Assembly: GCF_000504165.1 (NCBI RefSeq)
Contig: NZ_AYSE01000001.1
Coordinates: 1,054,001-1,118,000, forward strand
Reading direction: 5' to 3'
Length of the DNA stretch: 64,000 bases
Origin: Bacillus sp. FJAT-14578
GTDB lineage: Bacteria > Bacillota > Bacilli > Bacillales > Bacillaceae_H
Below are positions 33,710 through 41,017 of this stretch, piece by piece. Numbering within the stretch: position 1 is the stretch's first letter; each line of letters starts with the position of its first letter. The position numbers were made by a program, and so were the translations under genes. Below the pieces are notes generated by a model that was not told where the DNA came from, did no database searches, and saw only the letters and a list, made by a program, of their open reading frames with translations.

Positions 33710-35134
33710 TTATGGCTGTTTGGGCTGACGATATTGTTTGAGCTCTTCTTCCAGCTTGCGTTTTTCTTCTTCAAAATCCAAAACGGCAGGTATTTCTTCT
33801 TTTACTGGCTCTTTCTTTTCCTCTTTTTTGTTTTGAAGCCAATCCGGTACTTTTTCCTTCCGTACAGACTTTTTAGTGCTTGAGCGTTTTGTTTGCTTTG
33901 ATTCCGTCCATTTTTGGTACTGTTTATGCTCACGTTTTGCCAAGTCCATCGCTTCTTTGACCGTTTGGATATTTTTTCTTGCCCAATGACTTGCGATTTT
34001 TTCGACGTACGCTTTCGAAAGCTTCATATCCGACCGTAACATGACATAATAAATTAAGACATTGGCAACACCCGGAGTTAATTTTTGCTGAAATAAAACA
34101 TCTTCTATAATTTGCAAATCTGCTTTAGCCGGCTCCGCTCCCCCTGATAATTGCACCAACAACTGTTTCGGAGAAATCAATTCTAACTGACGAATCAGCT
34201 GTTCTTCTTGCGTCTCTGGCTCTTTCTCTTTCATCGTTCGCAAAGCCGGCGGCTGAACCCTTTCCACAAGATGAGGAAGCTGGTCTCCCTGTTCAAATTG
34301 ATAAAAGTCACGGGACGCTTTCCTCAGTAATTCAATGTCGATTTGGTCATTCTCATCTAATGACTGAAGGACTACATTTTTCATTTGCAGCGGGTCAATA
34401 CCATATAAGAAGGACAGTTTTTTTATCGCATTTTTCACCTTAGTTGTAATAGCCTTTTTGGGTATAAGAGATTCACTAAGCCCTGCATAGAACAAATCGA
34501 AATTAAAGGTATCATCCTCAATATCGATTTGTGCTTTAGAAGAAGTGGACATATATTGAAAAGACGGATCTATCTGAAGATCTTGCTTCGCCTCTTCTCC
34601 GGTATTGCTAATCATTTGACTCGTATGAAGAGAGTAAAACACCTCATTAAAAGAACGGGTAATGGACTGGAATTCGCCCTGTTCCAATGAGCGATCCGAG
34701 AAATACGTTTTCACTTTTTGAAAAATCGTTTTTCCCAGTCGATTATAGAGATAAATATTTAATACGCCATCATTAAAAAACTGCTCGGGGGTCAACGGAG
34801 GGATGAGTTCATACACAAATAAGCGGCTGTCACCATCTTGCCTCACGTACGTTTGTAATAATCCGATTCCTTCCAGTTTCATACGTTCTTCATAAATACT
34901 CTTTAAATTTGTTTGCATCATCGCCATCAATGAATGGTGAGTGGCTTCTTTTCCCCATAAACGATCTTGTTCCAATTCACTCCAAAGGGTCATATATAAG
35001 CTAAAGCATAAAGAACCAATCAACGGCTGGTAAAGCATCGTTAATATTTTACGATCATTGTCTTGCAGAATGCCGTTTGAGCGGACTATATACCGGTCTA
35101 CAGGAATCAATTCTTTCCAATGCTGTTCTGTCAT
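33710..35134 (-). CDS. dnaB: Replication initiation and membrane attachment protein DnaB
   Basis: 474 residues. It is the Gram-positive helicase co-loader (not the helicase), acting with DnaD and DnaI at oriC. It has two DnaB/DnaD-type domains; the second (about residues 320-400) carries the LTPGVANVLIYYVMLRSDM region followed by HWARKNIQTVKEAM. A lysine-rich C-terminal tail follows. The ribosome binding site before ATG 35134 is weak (AAAGG at a distance). It lies upstream of dnaI in conserved order. Confidence 0.94.
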   Translation of the reverse strand: MTEQHWKELIPVDRYIVRSNGILQDNDRKILTMLYQPLIGSLCFSLYMTLWSELEQDRLWGKEATHHSLMAMMQTNLKSIYEERMKLEGIGLLQTYVRQDGDSRLFVYELIPPLTPEQFFNDGVLNIYLYNRLGKTIFQKVKTYFSDRSLEQGEFQSITRSFNEVFYSLHTSQMISNTGEEAKQDLQIDPSFQYMSTSSKAQIDIEDDTFNFDLFYAGLSESLIPKKAITTKVKNAIKKLSFLYGIDPLQMKNVVLQSLDENDQIDIELLRKASRDFYQFEQGDQLPHLVERVQPPALRTMKEKEPETQEEQLIRQLELISPKQLLVQLSGGAEPAKADLQIIEDVLFQQKLTPGVANVLIYYVMLRSDMKLSKAYVEKIASHWARKNIQTVKEAMDLAKREHKQYQKWTESKQTKRSSTKKSVRKEKVPDWLQNKKEEKKEPVKEEIPAVLDFEEEKRKLEEELKQYRQPKQP

Positions 35135-35349
35135 ATCATTCGAACCTTTCTTTACAATCCACTAAAAAATTAAGTTGGATGCATCTATGTAAAAACTGGC
35201 CAAGCCAAGCACCCTCTTGCCCGCAGTCCAAAAGCAACAACCTTTCAGAAAAGGACTAAATAAAAGAACAATTATATATTCACCAAAACTTGAGTATAAG
35301 GTTTCTTTTCATCTTTTCCATATTTAAGAAAAAAATCAAATGAAGCTAA

Positions 35350-35385
35350 AAAAAGAGCTTTAAGGAATCCTTATGAGCTCTTTTT
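35350..35385 (-). terminator. nrdR terminator
   Basis: AAAAAGAGCT and AGCTCTTTTT arms with an inner TAAGGA/TCCTTA pairing, overlapping the nrdR stop. The 35135-35349 stretch otherwise holds no gene that I can support. Confidence 0.85.
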
Positions 35386-35845
35386 ACGCGCGTTCTTTTT
35401 TTATTAGTTCTTTCAACTCATCAATAAATACATTAATATCTTTAAATTGTCGGTAAACAGAAGCAAAACGTACATAGGCTACTTCATCGATCTTTGCCAA
35501 ACGCTCCATTACCATCTCACCCACTGATTCTGATTGAACTTCAGCTGCTCCTTGGCTGCGCAGCTCTTTTTCAATGTCAAAGATCGTATCTTCAAGCTGT
35601 TTTAAGGTAACAGGGCGCTTCTCACACGCCTTGATCAATCCGCGCAATAATTTATCTTTGCTAAATTCTTCTCTCGCTCCATCTTTTTTAACGACGATAA
35701 GAGGAGTTTCCTCCACTTTCTCAAACGTTGTAAATCGATAATGGCATTGTTCACATTCGCGTCTTCTTCGAATAGACCGTCCCTCTTCAATAGGACGAGA
35801 GTCTAATACTCTTGTTCCATTAAAATGACAAGAAGGGCACTTCAT
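35384..35845 (-). CDS. nrdR: Transcriptional repressor NrdR
   Basis: 153 residues. It represses ribonucleotide reductase genes in response to ATP/dATP. The N-terminal zinc ribbon (MKCPSC, then [12 protein letters not shown]) is followed by the ATP-cone domain ([20 protein letters not shown]). ATG at 35845 follows GGAG and starts exactly at the zinc ribbon; a reading to 35920 was rejected. It is upstream of dnaB as in B. subtilis (ytcG). Confidence 0.97.
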   Translation of the reverse strand: MKCPSCHFNGTRVLDSRPIEEGRSIRRRRECEQCHYRFTTFEKVEETPLIVVKKDGAREEFSKDKLLRGLIKACEKRPVTLKQLEDTIFDIEKELRSQGAAEVQSESVGEMVMERLAKIDEVAYVRFASVYRQFKDINVFIDELKELIKKERA

Positions 35846-35947
35846 TCTCTCAGCTCCAATAATTTCTTTTATTTTCATCTTATAGAAAATGACGTACGAA
35901 TACAAGACTATCCTACGCAAATCTGACGATTACTTCCTTTTGGAACA

Positions 35948-36334
35948 TCACCCTTTGGATAACATCATCTTTTGGTCAAGAAGTTCATACATTTTTTTGG
36001 CTAACGCCTTACTATACCCGAAATCCATCGAAAGCAGTTTCGTTTCCGTGGTAATGGAGAAATCGACAGCCGTCTCAAACGGTCTAACCGATACGATGCT
36101 TATCACCATAAAAGCTTTTTTTCCTTTTTTCACATTAACGCTCAATTCCCCGTACTCTTCAGTTGCCGCCAACAGTTCAAAACCGTCCAGCCCTTCAATC
36201 AATTTCTTTACTTCAGTAAAAGCATGGGCAGTCGTTGTTTTATAGTAATGTGTTCTCAAGTGCAAATCCTGATGCTTGTCCGACGTTTCACAATGATTAG
36301 AGAATACTTGCTTTATAGATTGCAGCAAACCCAT
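35948..36334 (-). CDS. Conserved cytosolic protein of unknown function
   Basis: 128 residues, no signal peptide or membrane helix. It has alternating strands and helices (HLRTHYYKTTTAHAFTEV, GFELLAATEEYGELSVNVKKG, AFMVISIVSVRPFETAVDF). I do not recognise a named family; similar short cytosolic proteins occur in Bacillus genomes near nrdR. ATG at 36334 follows GGAG by eight bases, so a longer reading to 36373 was rejected. It lies between speD and nrdR. The conserved box at 36396-36440 is 66 bp upstream. Confidence 0.75.
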   Translation of the reverse strand: MGLLQSIKQVFSNHCETSDKHQDLHLRTHYYKTTTAHAFTEVKKLIEGLDGFELLAATEEYGELSVNVKKGKKAFMVISIVSVRPFETAVDFSITTETKLLSMDFGYSKALAKKMYELLDQKMMLSKG

Positions 36335-36395
36335 TACTTCAGCTCCTTTTTGATCTTTATAAATACAACTCAAATGTTTAACATTTTCTATCGAT

Positions 36396-36440
36396 TTTTT
36401 CCTATTTACGCCTTTTGGTTCTTACATCCTGAATAAGCTA
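36396..36440 (-). promoter_or_regulatory. Conserved upstream box, copy 3
   Basis: On the minus strand: GCTTATTCAGGATGTAAGAA then AAAAGGCGTAAATAGGAA. It ends 66 bp before the start of the cytosolic protein gene. Downstream it shares ATGTTAAACA with copy 2. Confidence 0.5.
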
Positions 36441-36441
36441 C

Positions 36442-36492
36442 ATATAAGCGGTTGACAAGAGCCCGTAAGGGGCTCTTGTCAACCGCTTATAT
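36442..36492. repeat. 23-bp-stem palindrome related to 24205-24250
   Basis: ATATAAGCGGTTGACAAG plus AGCCC pairs with its complement around GTAAG. Compared with 24205-24250 the A-T pair inside AGCAG/CTGCT is a G-C pair here, and the apical pairs differ on both arms. Confidence 0.85.
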
Positions 36493-36546
36493 AATAAAAA
36501 GAGGTGCATAAAATACACCTCTCATCCGCTTTTAACATTCCATTCA

Positions 36547-36927
36547 TTAAAGAGCTTTAACTTGTGCTTGTTTCACTTGAACAGGACCCATACCGCGCGG
36601 TACTTCAATTGTTTCGCGTGTTTGAGCTCCTAATGCTTCTGCAATATAATCAGCAGCAATTGTAGGATCTAAATCCCCACATGTATATACATCGATGCTC
36701 GCATAACCATGCTCAGGAAAGCTGTGGATAGTTAAGTGTGATTCAGAAATAATGACGACACCACTTACACCTTGTGGAGCAAATTTGTGAAACGCTACTT
36801 CACGAACCTCAGCACCTGTTTTTAATGCAGCATCTACGAATGTTTTTTCAATATACTCGATATCATTTAACTTATCAAAATCGCAACCCCATAATTCTGA
36901 GATTACGTGACGACCCATTGTTTCCAT
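36547..36927 (-). CDS. speD: S-adenosylmethionine decarboxylase proenzyme
   Basis: 126 residues. It makes decarboxylated SAM, the aminopropyl donor for spermidine. It is pyruvoyl-dependent: self-cleavage is expected at the Glu-Ser bond of [16 protein letters not shown], giving the pyruvoyl group from that serine. Catalytic CGDLDP follows. METMGRHV at ATG 36927 matches B. subtilis SpeD; the upstream reading to 36996 crosses the leader. GGGGGAAG precedes ATG by six bases. The leader upstream is structured and may mask this site. Confidence 0.96.
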   Translation of the reverse strand: METMGRHVISELWGCDFDKLNDIEYIEKTFVDAALKTGAEVREVAFHKFAPQGVSGVVIISESHLTIHSFPEHGYASIDVYTCGDLDPTIAADYIAEALGAQTRETIEVPRGMGPVQVKQAQVKAL

Positions 36928-37076
36928 AATAATACTTCCCCCTTTAACAAATTTTGATCGACTATTCATGAAATCCTTTGCTATATGGAATGCCAACTAC
37001 CACGGGGGAAAGTTAGTCCAGAGAGGTCCTAACCCTTTAAGTAGCCACATTGCCGAAGCGGCTTAAGAAGTTCACG
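36928..37076 (-). promoter_or_regulatory. Structured 5' leader of speD, possible SD-sequestering element
   Basis: About 150 nt. The transcript contains a TTAAGCC/GGCT hairpin, then GTTAG/CTAAC enclosing CCTCTCTGG, then TTTCCCCC. The last can pair with GGGGGAA, the ribosome binding site of speD. The GTTAG/CTAAC hairpin and the SD pairing use adjacent bases and may compete. This is inference from complementarity only. Confidence 0.5.
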
Positions 37077-37082
37077 AAAAAT

Positions 37083-37111
37083 AGTATACTTTGTTTAATC
37101 TAATTTTGCAA
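37083..37111 (-). promoter_or_regulatory. speD promoter
   Basis: Minus strand TTGCAA (37106-37111), 17 bp, TATACT (37083-37088). Confidence 0.83.
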
Positions 37112-37226
37112 CACGTGATTTTCATTTTTTTCATGAATACCTTTACAAATTATTCTAAAATGTTAAAGGGTGTGTTTGCGTTTGTCTATTACTTTAACCC
37201 AAAAAGAACAAGATAAACATCAAAAT

Positions 37227-37265
37227 AAAATGCGCCTAACCTGATAATGGCTTAGGCGCATTTTT
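37227..37265 (-). terminator. gapB terminator
   Basis: AAAATGCGCCTAA pairs with TTAGGCGCATTTTT around a 12-base loop, downstream of the gapB stop. Confidence 0.88.
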
Positions 37266-37298
37266 AGATGATTTATTTATCCCACAACAATGGTTGAT

Positions 37299-38330
37299 TT
37301 AACCAATCTTCACTACCGAGGGCTGGGCCATTTTGACCGCAATATATTTCACTAAATCGACCACTCTTGTTGAGTAGCCCCATTCGTTATCATACCAAGC
37401 AAGTACCTTCACTTTTCGGCCATCCATAACCATTGTCGAAAGACCATCCACAATGGCAGAATGAGAATTGGTGTTAAAATCGATGGAAACAAGCGGTTCG
37501 ACCGTGAAATCCAATATCCCCTTTAATGGACCGTTAGCAGCTTTAGCGAATACTTCATTGATTTCGTCTACCGTTACGTCCTTTTTCACATCTACCACTA
37601 AGTCTACCAATGATACGTTTGGTGTTGGCACACGCAATGCCATACCGTGCAGTTTCCCCTGTAAATGAGGCAATACTAATGATAAAGCTTTCGCTGCCCC
37701 TGTTGTAGTTGGAATAATAGACTGAGCGCATGAGCGGGCACGGCGTAAATCTTTATGAGGATTATCGATATTTTTTTGATCATTTGTATAAGCATGAACC
37801 GTTGTCATTAAACCATTTTCAATTCCAAATGCATCATCTAACACCTTTACAACCGGTGCCAAACAGTTTGTTGTACAAGAAGCATTGGAGATAATGAAAT
37901 GATTATCAATATCAAATTTTTGTTCATTGACCCCCATGACGATTGTTATATCTTCATCTTTTCCCGGAGCTGTTAATACTACTTTCTTCGCCCCAGCTTC
38001 CAAGTGAAACTTTGCCTTATCTCGTGAATTGAATTTGCCTGTCGCTTCAATGACAAGATCAATATTCAAGTCTTTCCATGGTAAGTTTAAAGGATCACGC
38101 GAGTTTAAAAGGCGAACCGTTTTACCGTTTACAATCAGAGCGTCATCCACTGGAATAACCTCTCCAGCAAATTTGCCGTGTACGGAATCATATTTTACTA
38201 AATGAGCCAGTGTCTCAGCCGGGTAGCTTGCATTAATAGCTACAACCTCAACATTTTCCTCATTTATGATATTGCGAAACACCATTCTCCCTATTCTTCC
38301 GAAACCATTAATAGCAACTCTTGCTTTCAT
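37299..38330 (-). CDS. gapB: Glyceraldehyde-3-phosphate dehydrogenase, gluconeogenic type
   Basis: 343 residues. It converts 1,3-bisphosphoglycerate and glyceraldehyde-3-phosphate, in B. subtilis with NADP in gluconeogenesis. The Rossmann motif INGFGRIGR is at the N-terminus, the catalytic cysteine is in SNASCTTNCLAP, and WYDNEWGYS is near the C-terminus. ATG at 38330 follows GAGAGGGG. Synteny (coaE-gapB-speD) and two CcpN-type boxes upstream support GapB rather than the glycolytic GapA. Confidence 0.95.
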   Translation of the reverse strand: MKARVAINGFGRIGRMVFRNIINEENVEVVAINASYPAETLAHLVKYDSVHGKFAGEVIPVDDALIVNGKTVRLLNSRDPLNLPWKDLNIDLVIEATGKFNSRDKAKFHLEAGAKKVVLTAPGKDEDITIVMGVNEQKFDIDNHFIISNASCTTNCLAPVVKVLDDAFGIENGLMTTVHAYTNDQKNIDNPHKDLRRARSCAQSIIPTTTGAAKALSLVLPHLQGKLHGMALRVPTPNVSLVDLVVDVKKDVTVDEINEVFAKAANGPLKGILDFTVEPLVSIDFNTNSHSAIVDGLSTMVMDGRKVKVLAWYDNEWGYSTRVVDLVKYIAVKMAQPSVVKIG

Positions 38331-38349
38331 GGCTAATCCCCTCTCTATA

Positions 38350-38360
38350 TATGTTATACT
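38350..38360 (+). promoter_or_regulatory. CcpN box 1 of gapB
   Basis: TATGTTATACT fits the CcpN consensus TRTGHYATAYW at every position. It lies 20-30 bp before the gapB start, near the transcription start region. Confidence 0.75.
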
Positions 38361-38383
38361 TATTCGTCGTTTATCACAAATAA

Positions 38384-38394
38384 AGTATAACACA
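38384..38394 (-). promoter_or_regulatory. CcpN box 2 of gapB
   Basis: On the minus strand TGTGTTATACT fits TRTGHYATAYW at every position. With box 1 it forms an inverted pair (GTTATACTT...AAGTATAAC). Confidence 0.78.
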
Positions 38395-38457
38395 TTTAAA
38401 ATGAAAACGGTTGATTAAAATGTCTAATTTCTAAAATAAAAATATTCTGAACAATAA

Positions 38458-38508
38458 AACAAGACGGAGGAAACGGTATAAAAAGCATACCGTTTCCTCC
38501 GTCTTGTT
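38458..38508. terminator. 22-bp-stem terminator downstream of coaE
   Basis: AACAAGACGGAGGAAACGGT plus AT pairs perfectly with its complement around AAAAAGC. It separates coaE from the gapB promoter. Confidence 0.88.
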
Positions 38509-38601
38509 ACATACACTATTTTATATACAGCCACTGTTAAACAATGAGGATGATTTTCAATCACTAAACTTTAACATCACCTATATAAAGTAACCCTTCA
38601 T

Positions 38602-39216
38602 TCAGCGGGAATCCTCCACAACCACATTCCATTTCGCAAGCACATATAATAGCTGCTCTTTCGTTTCTTCCATGGTGCCGTTGTTATTGATCACTTCATC
38701 TGCAAGAGACACTTTTTCCTGAAGAGGCATTTGCGACCCAATCCTCGCCTCTGCTTCTTCTTTTGTAAAATTGTTTCTGGCCATTAACCTTTCGAGTTGA
38801 ATGGAATCGTCGACAAACACAAGGAGTACCTTATCTACCAGAGCGGTTAATTTACTTTCAAACAAAAGCGGGATATCCAATACGACCGTTTCATATCCTT
38901 CTTGTAAAAAAAACTCCTTTTGTGCCAACATTTCATTTCGAACTGCAGGATGGACGATTTGATTCAATAATTGCCTTTTTTTCTCATCTTGAAACACAAT
39001 GGCTCCGAGTTTTAATCGATCCAGTTGTAAATCTTCCGCTAAAATGTCTGTTCCAAATGTACGTACAATTTCTCTATAGGCCGGCCGATCTTTTTGTACG
39101 GCTTCTTTGGCAATGACATCGGCATCAATGACAGGAATGGCAAGCTCCCTCAGCATGTTGGAAACCGTACTTTTTCCGCTTGCGATCCCTCCTGTTAAGC
39201 CTATAATAAGAGCCAT
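38602..39216 (-). CDS. coaE: Dephospho-CoA kinase
   Basis: 204 residues. It phosphorylates dephospho-CoA, the last step of CoA synthesis. The P-loop [12 protein letters not shown] starts at residue 6, [12 protein letters not shown] carries the substrate aspartates, and LDIPLLFE and [13 protein letters not shown] are typical. ATG at 39216 follows AAAGGGG. It lies downstream of ytaF; a 142-bp repeat fills the gap. Confidence 0.96.
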   Translation of the reverse strand: MALIIGLTGGIASGKSTVSNMLRELAIPVIDADVIAKEAVQKDRPAYREIVRTFGTDILAEDLQLDRLKLGAIVFQDEKKRQLLNQIVHPAVRNEMLAQKEFFLQEGYETVVLDIPLLFESKLTALVDKVLLVFVDDSIQLERLMARNNFTKEEAEARIGSQMPLQEKVSLADEVINNNGTMEETKEQLLYVLAKWNVVVEDSR

Positions 39217-39253
39217 ATTTGCTTCCCCTTTCTTCTTTTAGTGTGTAGTGTGT

Positions 39254-39395
39254 GTTCAAAAAGGAGGACAAAAAGGACCGAGAAGTTCAAGGAAGCGCCG
39301 TCTCGAGCAACGGAGCGTATGCTGTTAATACGTGAGTAGCGGAGAGGCAAGCTAACGTCGAAATTCGACGGTCATTTTTCCCGGACTTTTTGAAC
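39254..39395. repeat. 142-bp dispersed intergenic repeat, copy 2
   Basis: It starts GTTCAAAAAGGAGGAC and ends CGGACTTTTTGAAC, so the first and last bases form inverted ends. It is the same element as 19369-19508 and begins 14 bp past the ytaF stop in the minus direction. The internal GTCGAAATTCGAC is a small hairpin. Confidence 0.9.
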
Positions 39396-39409
39396 ATCCT
39401 CTTTTAGCG

Positions 39410-40045
39410 CTACAATCTCCAAATTCCTATCATAATGAGTACCACACCCGGAATGAAAGAGAATGCTCTCATCCATTTTAAACGAGAGAGCACTTTCCCG
39501 CATCGGATCCCCATTAATAAGAAGGAAGAACTCATCAGAACGACTATCATGGCTAAATAAACCGGTGAATACCCAAGAAGCGCTGCTCCAATGCCTGCCC
39601 CGAAAGCATCTAAAGACAGAGCCAAGCCGAGCATCAATGCTTCGATGCCCGTAATCGAACCAGACTGATCAAAATCGGCAGCGGTCGGTTTTTTCAGAAT
39701 ATGAATCACAACACCAAATGATTTAATTTCCAGCTTCCATAACATTTTTTCTTCTTTTTGAGGAGATGCCGCTTCATCAGGACGAAAGAATTGATACAAC
39801 ACCCATGCTCCCAGAAACACCAAAATAAACCCGCCGAGCTTTTCGGTTAACTCGGGAGAAAAGAAACGGGCAATTCCTTTCCCTAACATCATTGAACATA
39901 TAAGTGATGCTGCAGAACAAAGAGAAATAATCACAATGGATTTCAATGGAATAAACATATTGCGAAGACCATATGTCAACCCTACACTAAAACTATCCAA
40001 GCTAACGGCAAAAGCCAATAAAAACAAGGAAAGCGTAACAATCAT
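39410..40045 (-). CDS. ytaF: Sporulation membrane protein YtaF (MntP-like fold)
   Basis: 211 residues with about six membrane helices arranged as two similar halves, each with a SLDSFSVGLTYG / SLDAFGAGIGAA-type motif, as in the MntP manganese exporter superfamily. B. subtilis ytaF is annotated as a sporulation membrane protein; transport is an inference. ATG at 40045 follows GGAAGGAG, so a 19-residue longer reading was rejected. It lies between mutM and coaE as in B. subtilis. Confidence 0.88.
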   Translation of the reverse strand: MIVTLSLFLLAFAVSLDSFSVGLTYGLRNMFIPLKSIVIISLCSAASLICSMMLGKGIARFFSPELTEKLGGFILVFLGAWVLYQFFRPDEAASPQKEEKMLWKLEIKSFGVVIHILKKPTAADFDQSGSITGIEALMLGLALSLDAFGAGIGAALLGYSPVYLAMIVVLMSSSFLLMGIRCGKVLSRLKWMRAFSFIPGVVLIMIGIWRL

Positions 40046-40164
40046 CGTTAGGCTCCTTCCATTCGATTTTCTACGTTTAGTATATGGAAAGAGCCTATCC
40101 ATTGTTTATCTTATAAAGCTATACTTCTTACCTGCCGGGAAAACTCAATTATTTGCCATTCGGA

Positions 40165-40998
40165 TTAGCGGTCCGGACGCTGACATTTGGGACAAATATG
40201 GGTTCCCCTTCCGCTCACCACCGTTTTTTCGATGGCGGTACCGCATCGCCCGCATGGTTCTCCTTTTTTCCCGTATACAAACAACTGAAGCTGAAACATA
40301 CCGATTTGTCCCTGTGTGTTGACATAGGTCCGAATGGTGCTGCCGCCTTTTTCAACCGCTTCTGTTAACGTATCCACGATTTCGCGGTGAAGATTTGTTA
40401 CCTCTTCTTCTCTCAATTGATTGGCTAAACGTTCCGGATGGATGCCCGCACGGAATAAGGCTTCATCGACATAAATGTTCCCGAGGCCCACTACCGCTTT
40501 TTGGTCCAACAAAACAGCTTTAATTTTTCGGTTCGTTTTTTGCAGCTGCCTATATAGCATCTCTGGCGTAAATTCCTGTGAAAATGGTTCAGGCCCAAGA
40601 TGCGATAATGGGAGAGACAATTCCTCTTCCCCTTTTTTAAATAAATGCATCGTCCCGAACTTACGGACATCTCGATAACGAAGCTCCGTTCCATCCGTAA
40701 ACTGAAAGAAAACATGTGTATGTTTATCATATGGTTCTTCATTCTGGTGCAGCCCATATTTTCCTTCCATTCTTAAATGAGAAACGAGTACATAGTCATC
40801 CAAAAAGATTTTCAAAAACTTTCCCCGCCTGCCGACATCACGAATGGTTTGTCCAACAAGGGCATCCTGAAACTGCTGGACTTCCGCTGGACGTTTAATG
40901 ATATTAGGCCACAGTACTTTTACGTGTTGAATCGTTTTGCCGATAACCAATTCGATAAGTGTTCGCCTTACGGTCTCAACTTCCGGGAGTTCAGGCAT
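40165..40998 (-). CDS. mutM: Formamidopyrimidine-DNA glycosylase
   Basis: 277 residues. It excises 8-oxoguanine and nicks the site. PELPEVETVRR places the catalytic Pro and Glu directly after the initiator Met. The helix-two-turn-helix GLGNIYVDEALFRAGIHP and the C-terminal zinc finger CGRCGTAIEK...CPKCQ are complete. ATG at 40998 was chosen because the enzyme needs the N-terminal proline. It lies 20 bp downstream of polA, coupling repair excision and gap filling. Confidence 0.97.
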   Translation of the reverse strand: MPELPEVETVRRTLIELVIGKTIQHVKVLWPNIIKRPAEVQQFQDALVGQTIRDVGRRGKFLKIFLDDYVLVSHLRMEGKYGLHQNEEPYDKHTHVFFQFTDGTELRYRDVRKFGTMHLFKKGEEELSLPLSHLGPEPFSQEFTPEMLYRQLQKTNRKIKAVLLDQKAVVGLGNIYVDEALFRAGIHPERLANQLREEEVTNLHREIVDTLTEAVEKGGSTIRTYVNTQGQIGMFQLQLFVYGKKGEPCGRCGTAIEKTVVSGRGTHICPKCQRPDR

Positions 40999-41017
40999 CT
41001 TCATTCACTTCCTTTAC

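Noticed and set aside
35889-36245. A 118-codon plus-strand frame over nrdR/cytosolic protein
   Set aside because: It lies antisense to a well-supported gene and its upstream region, with no ribosome binding site and no recognisable protein features.
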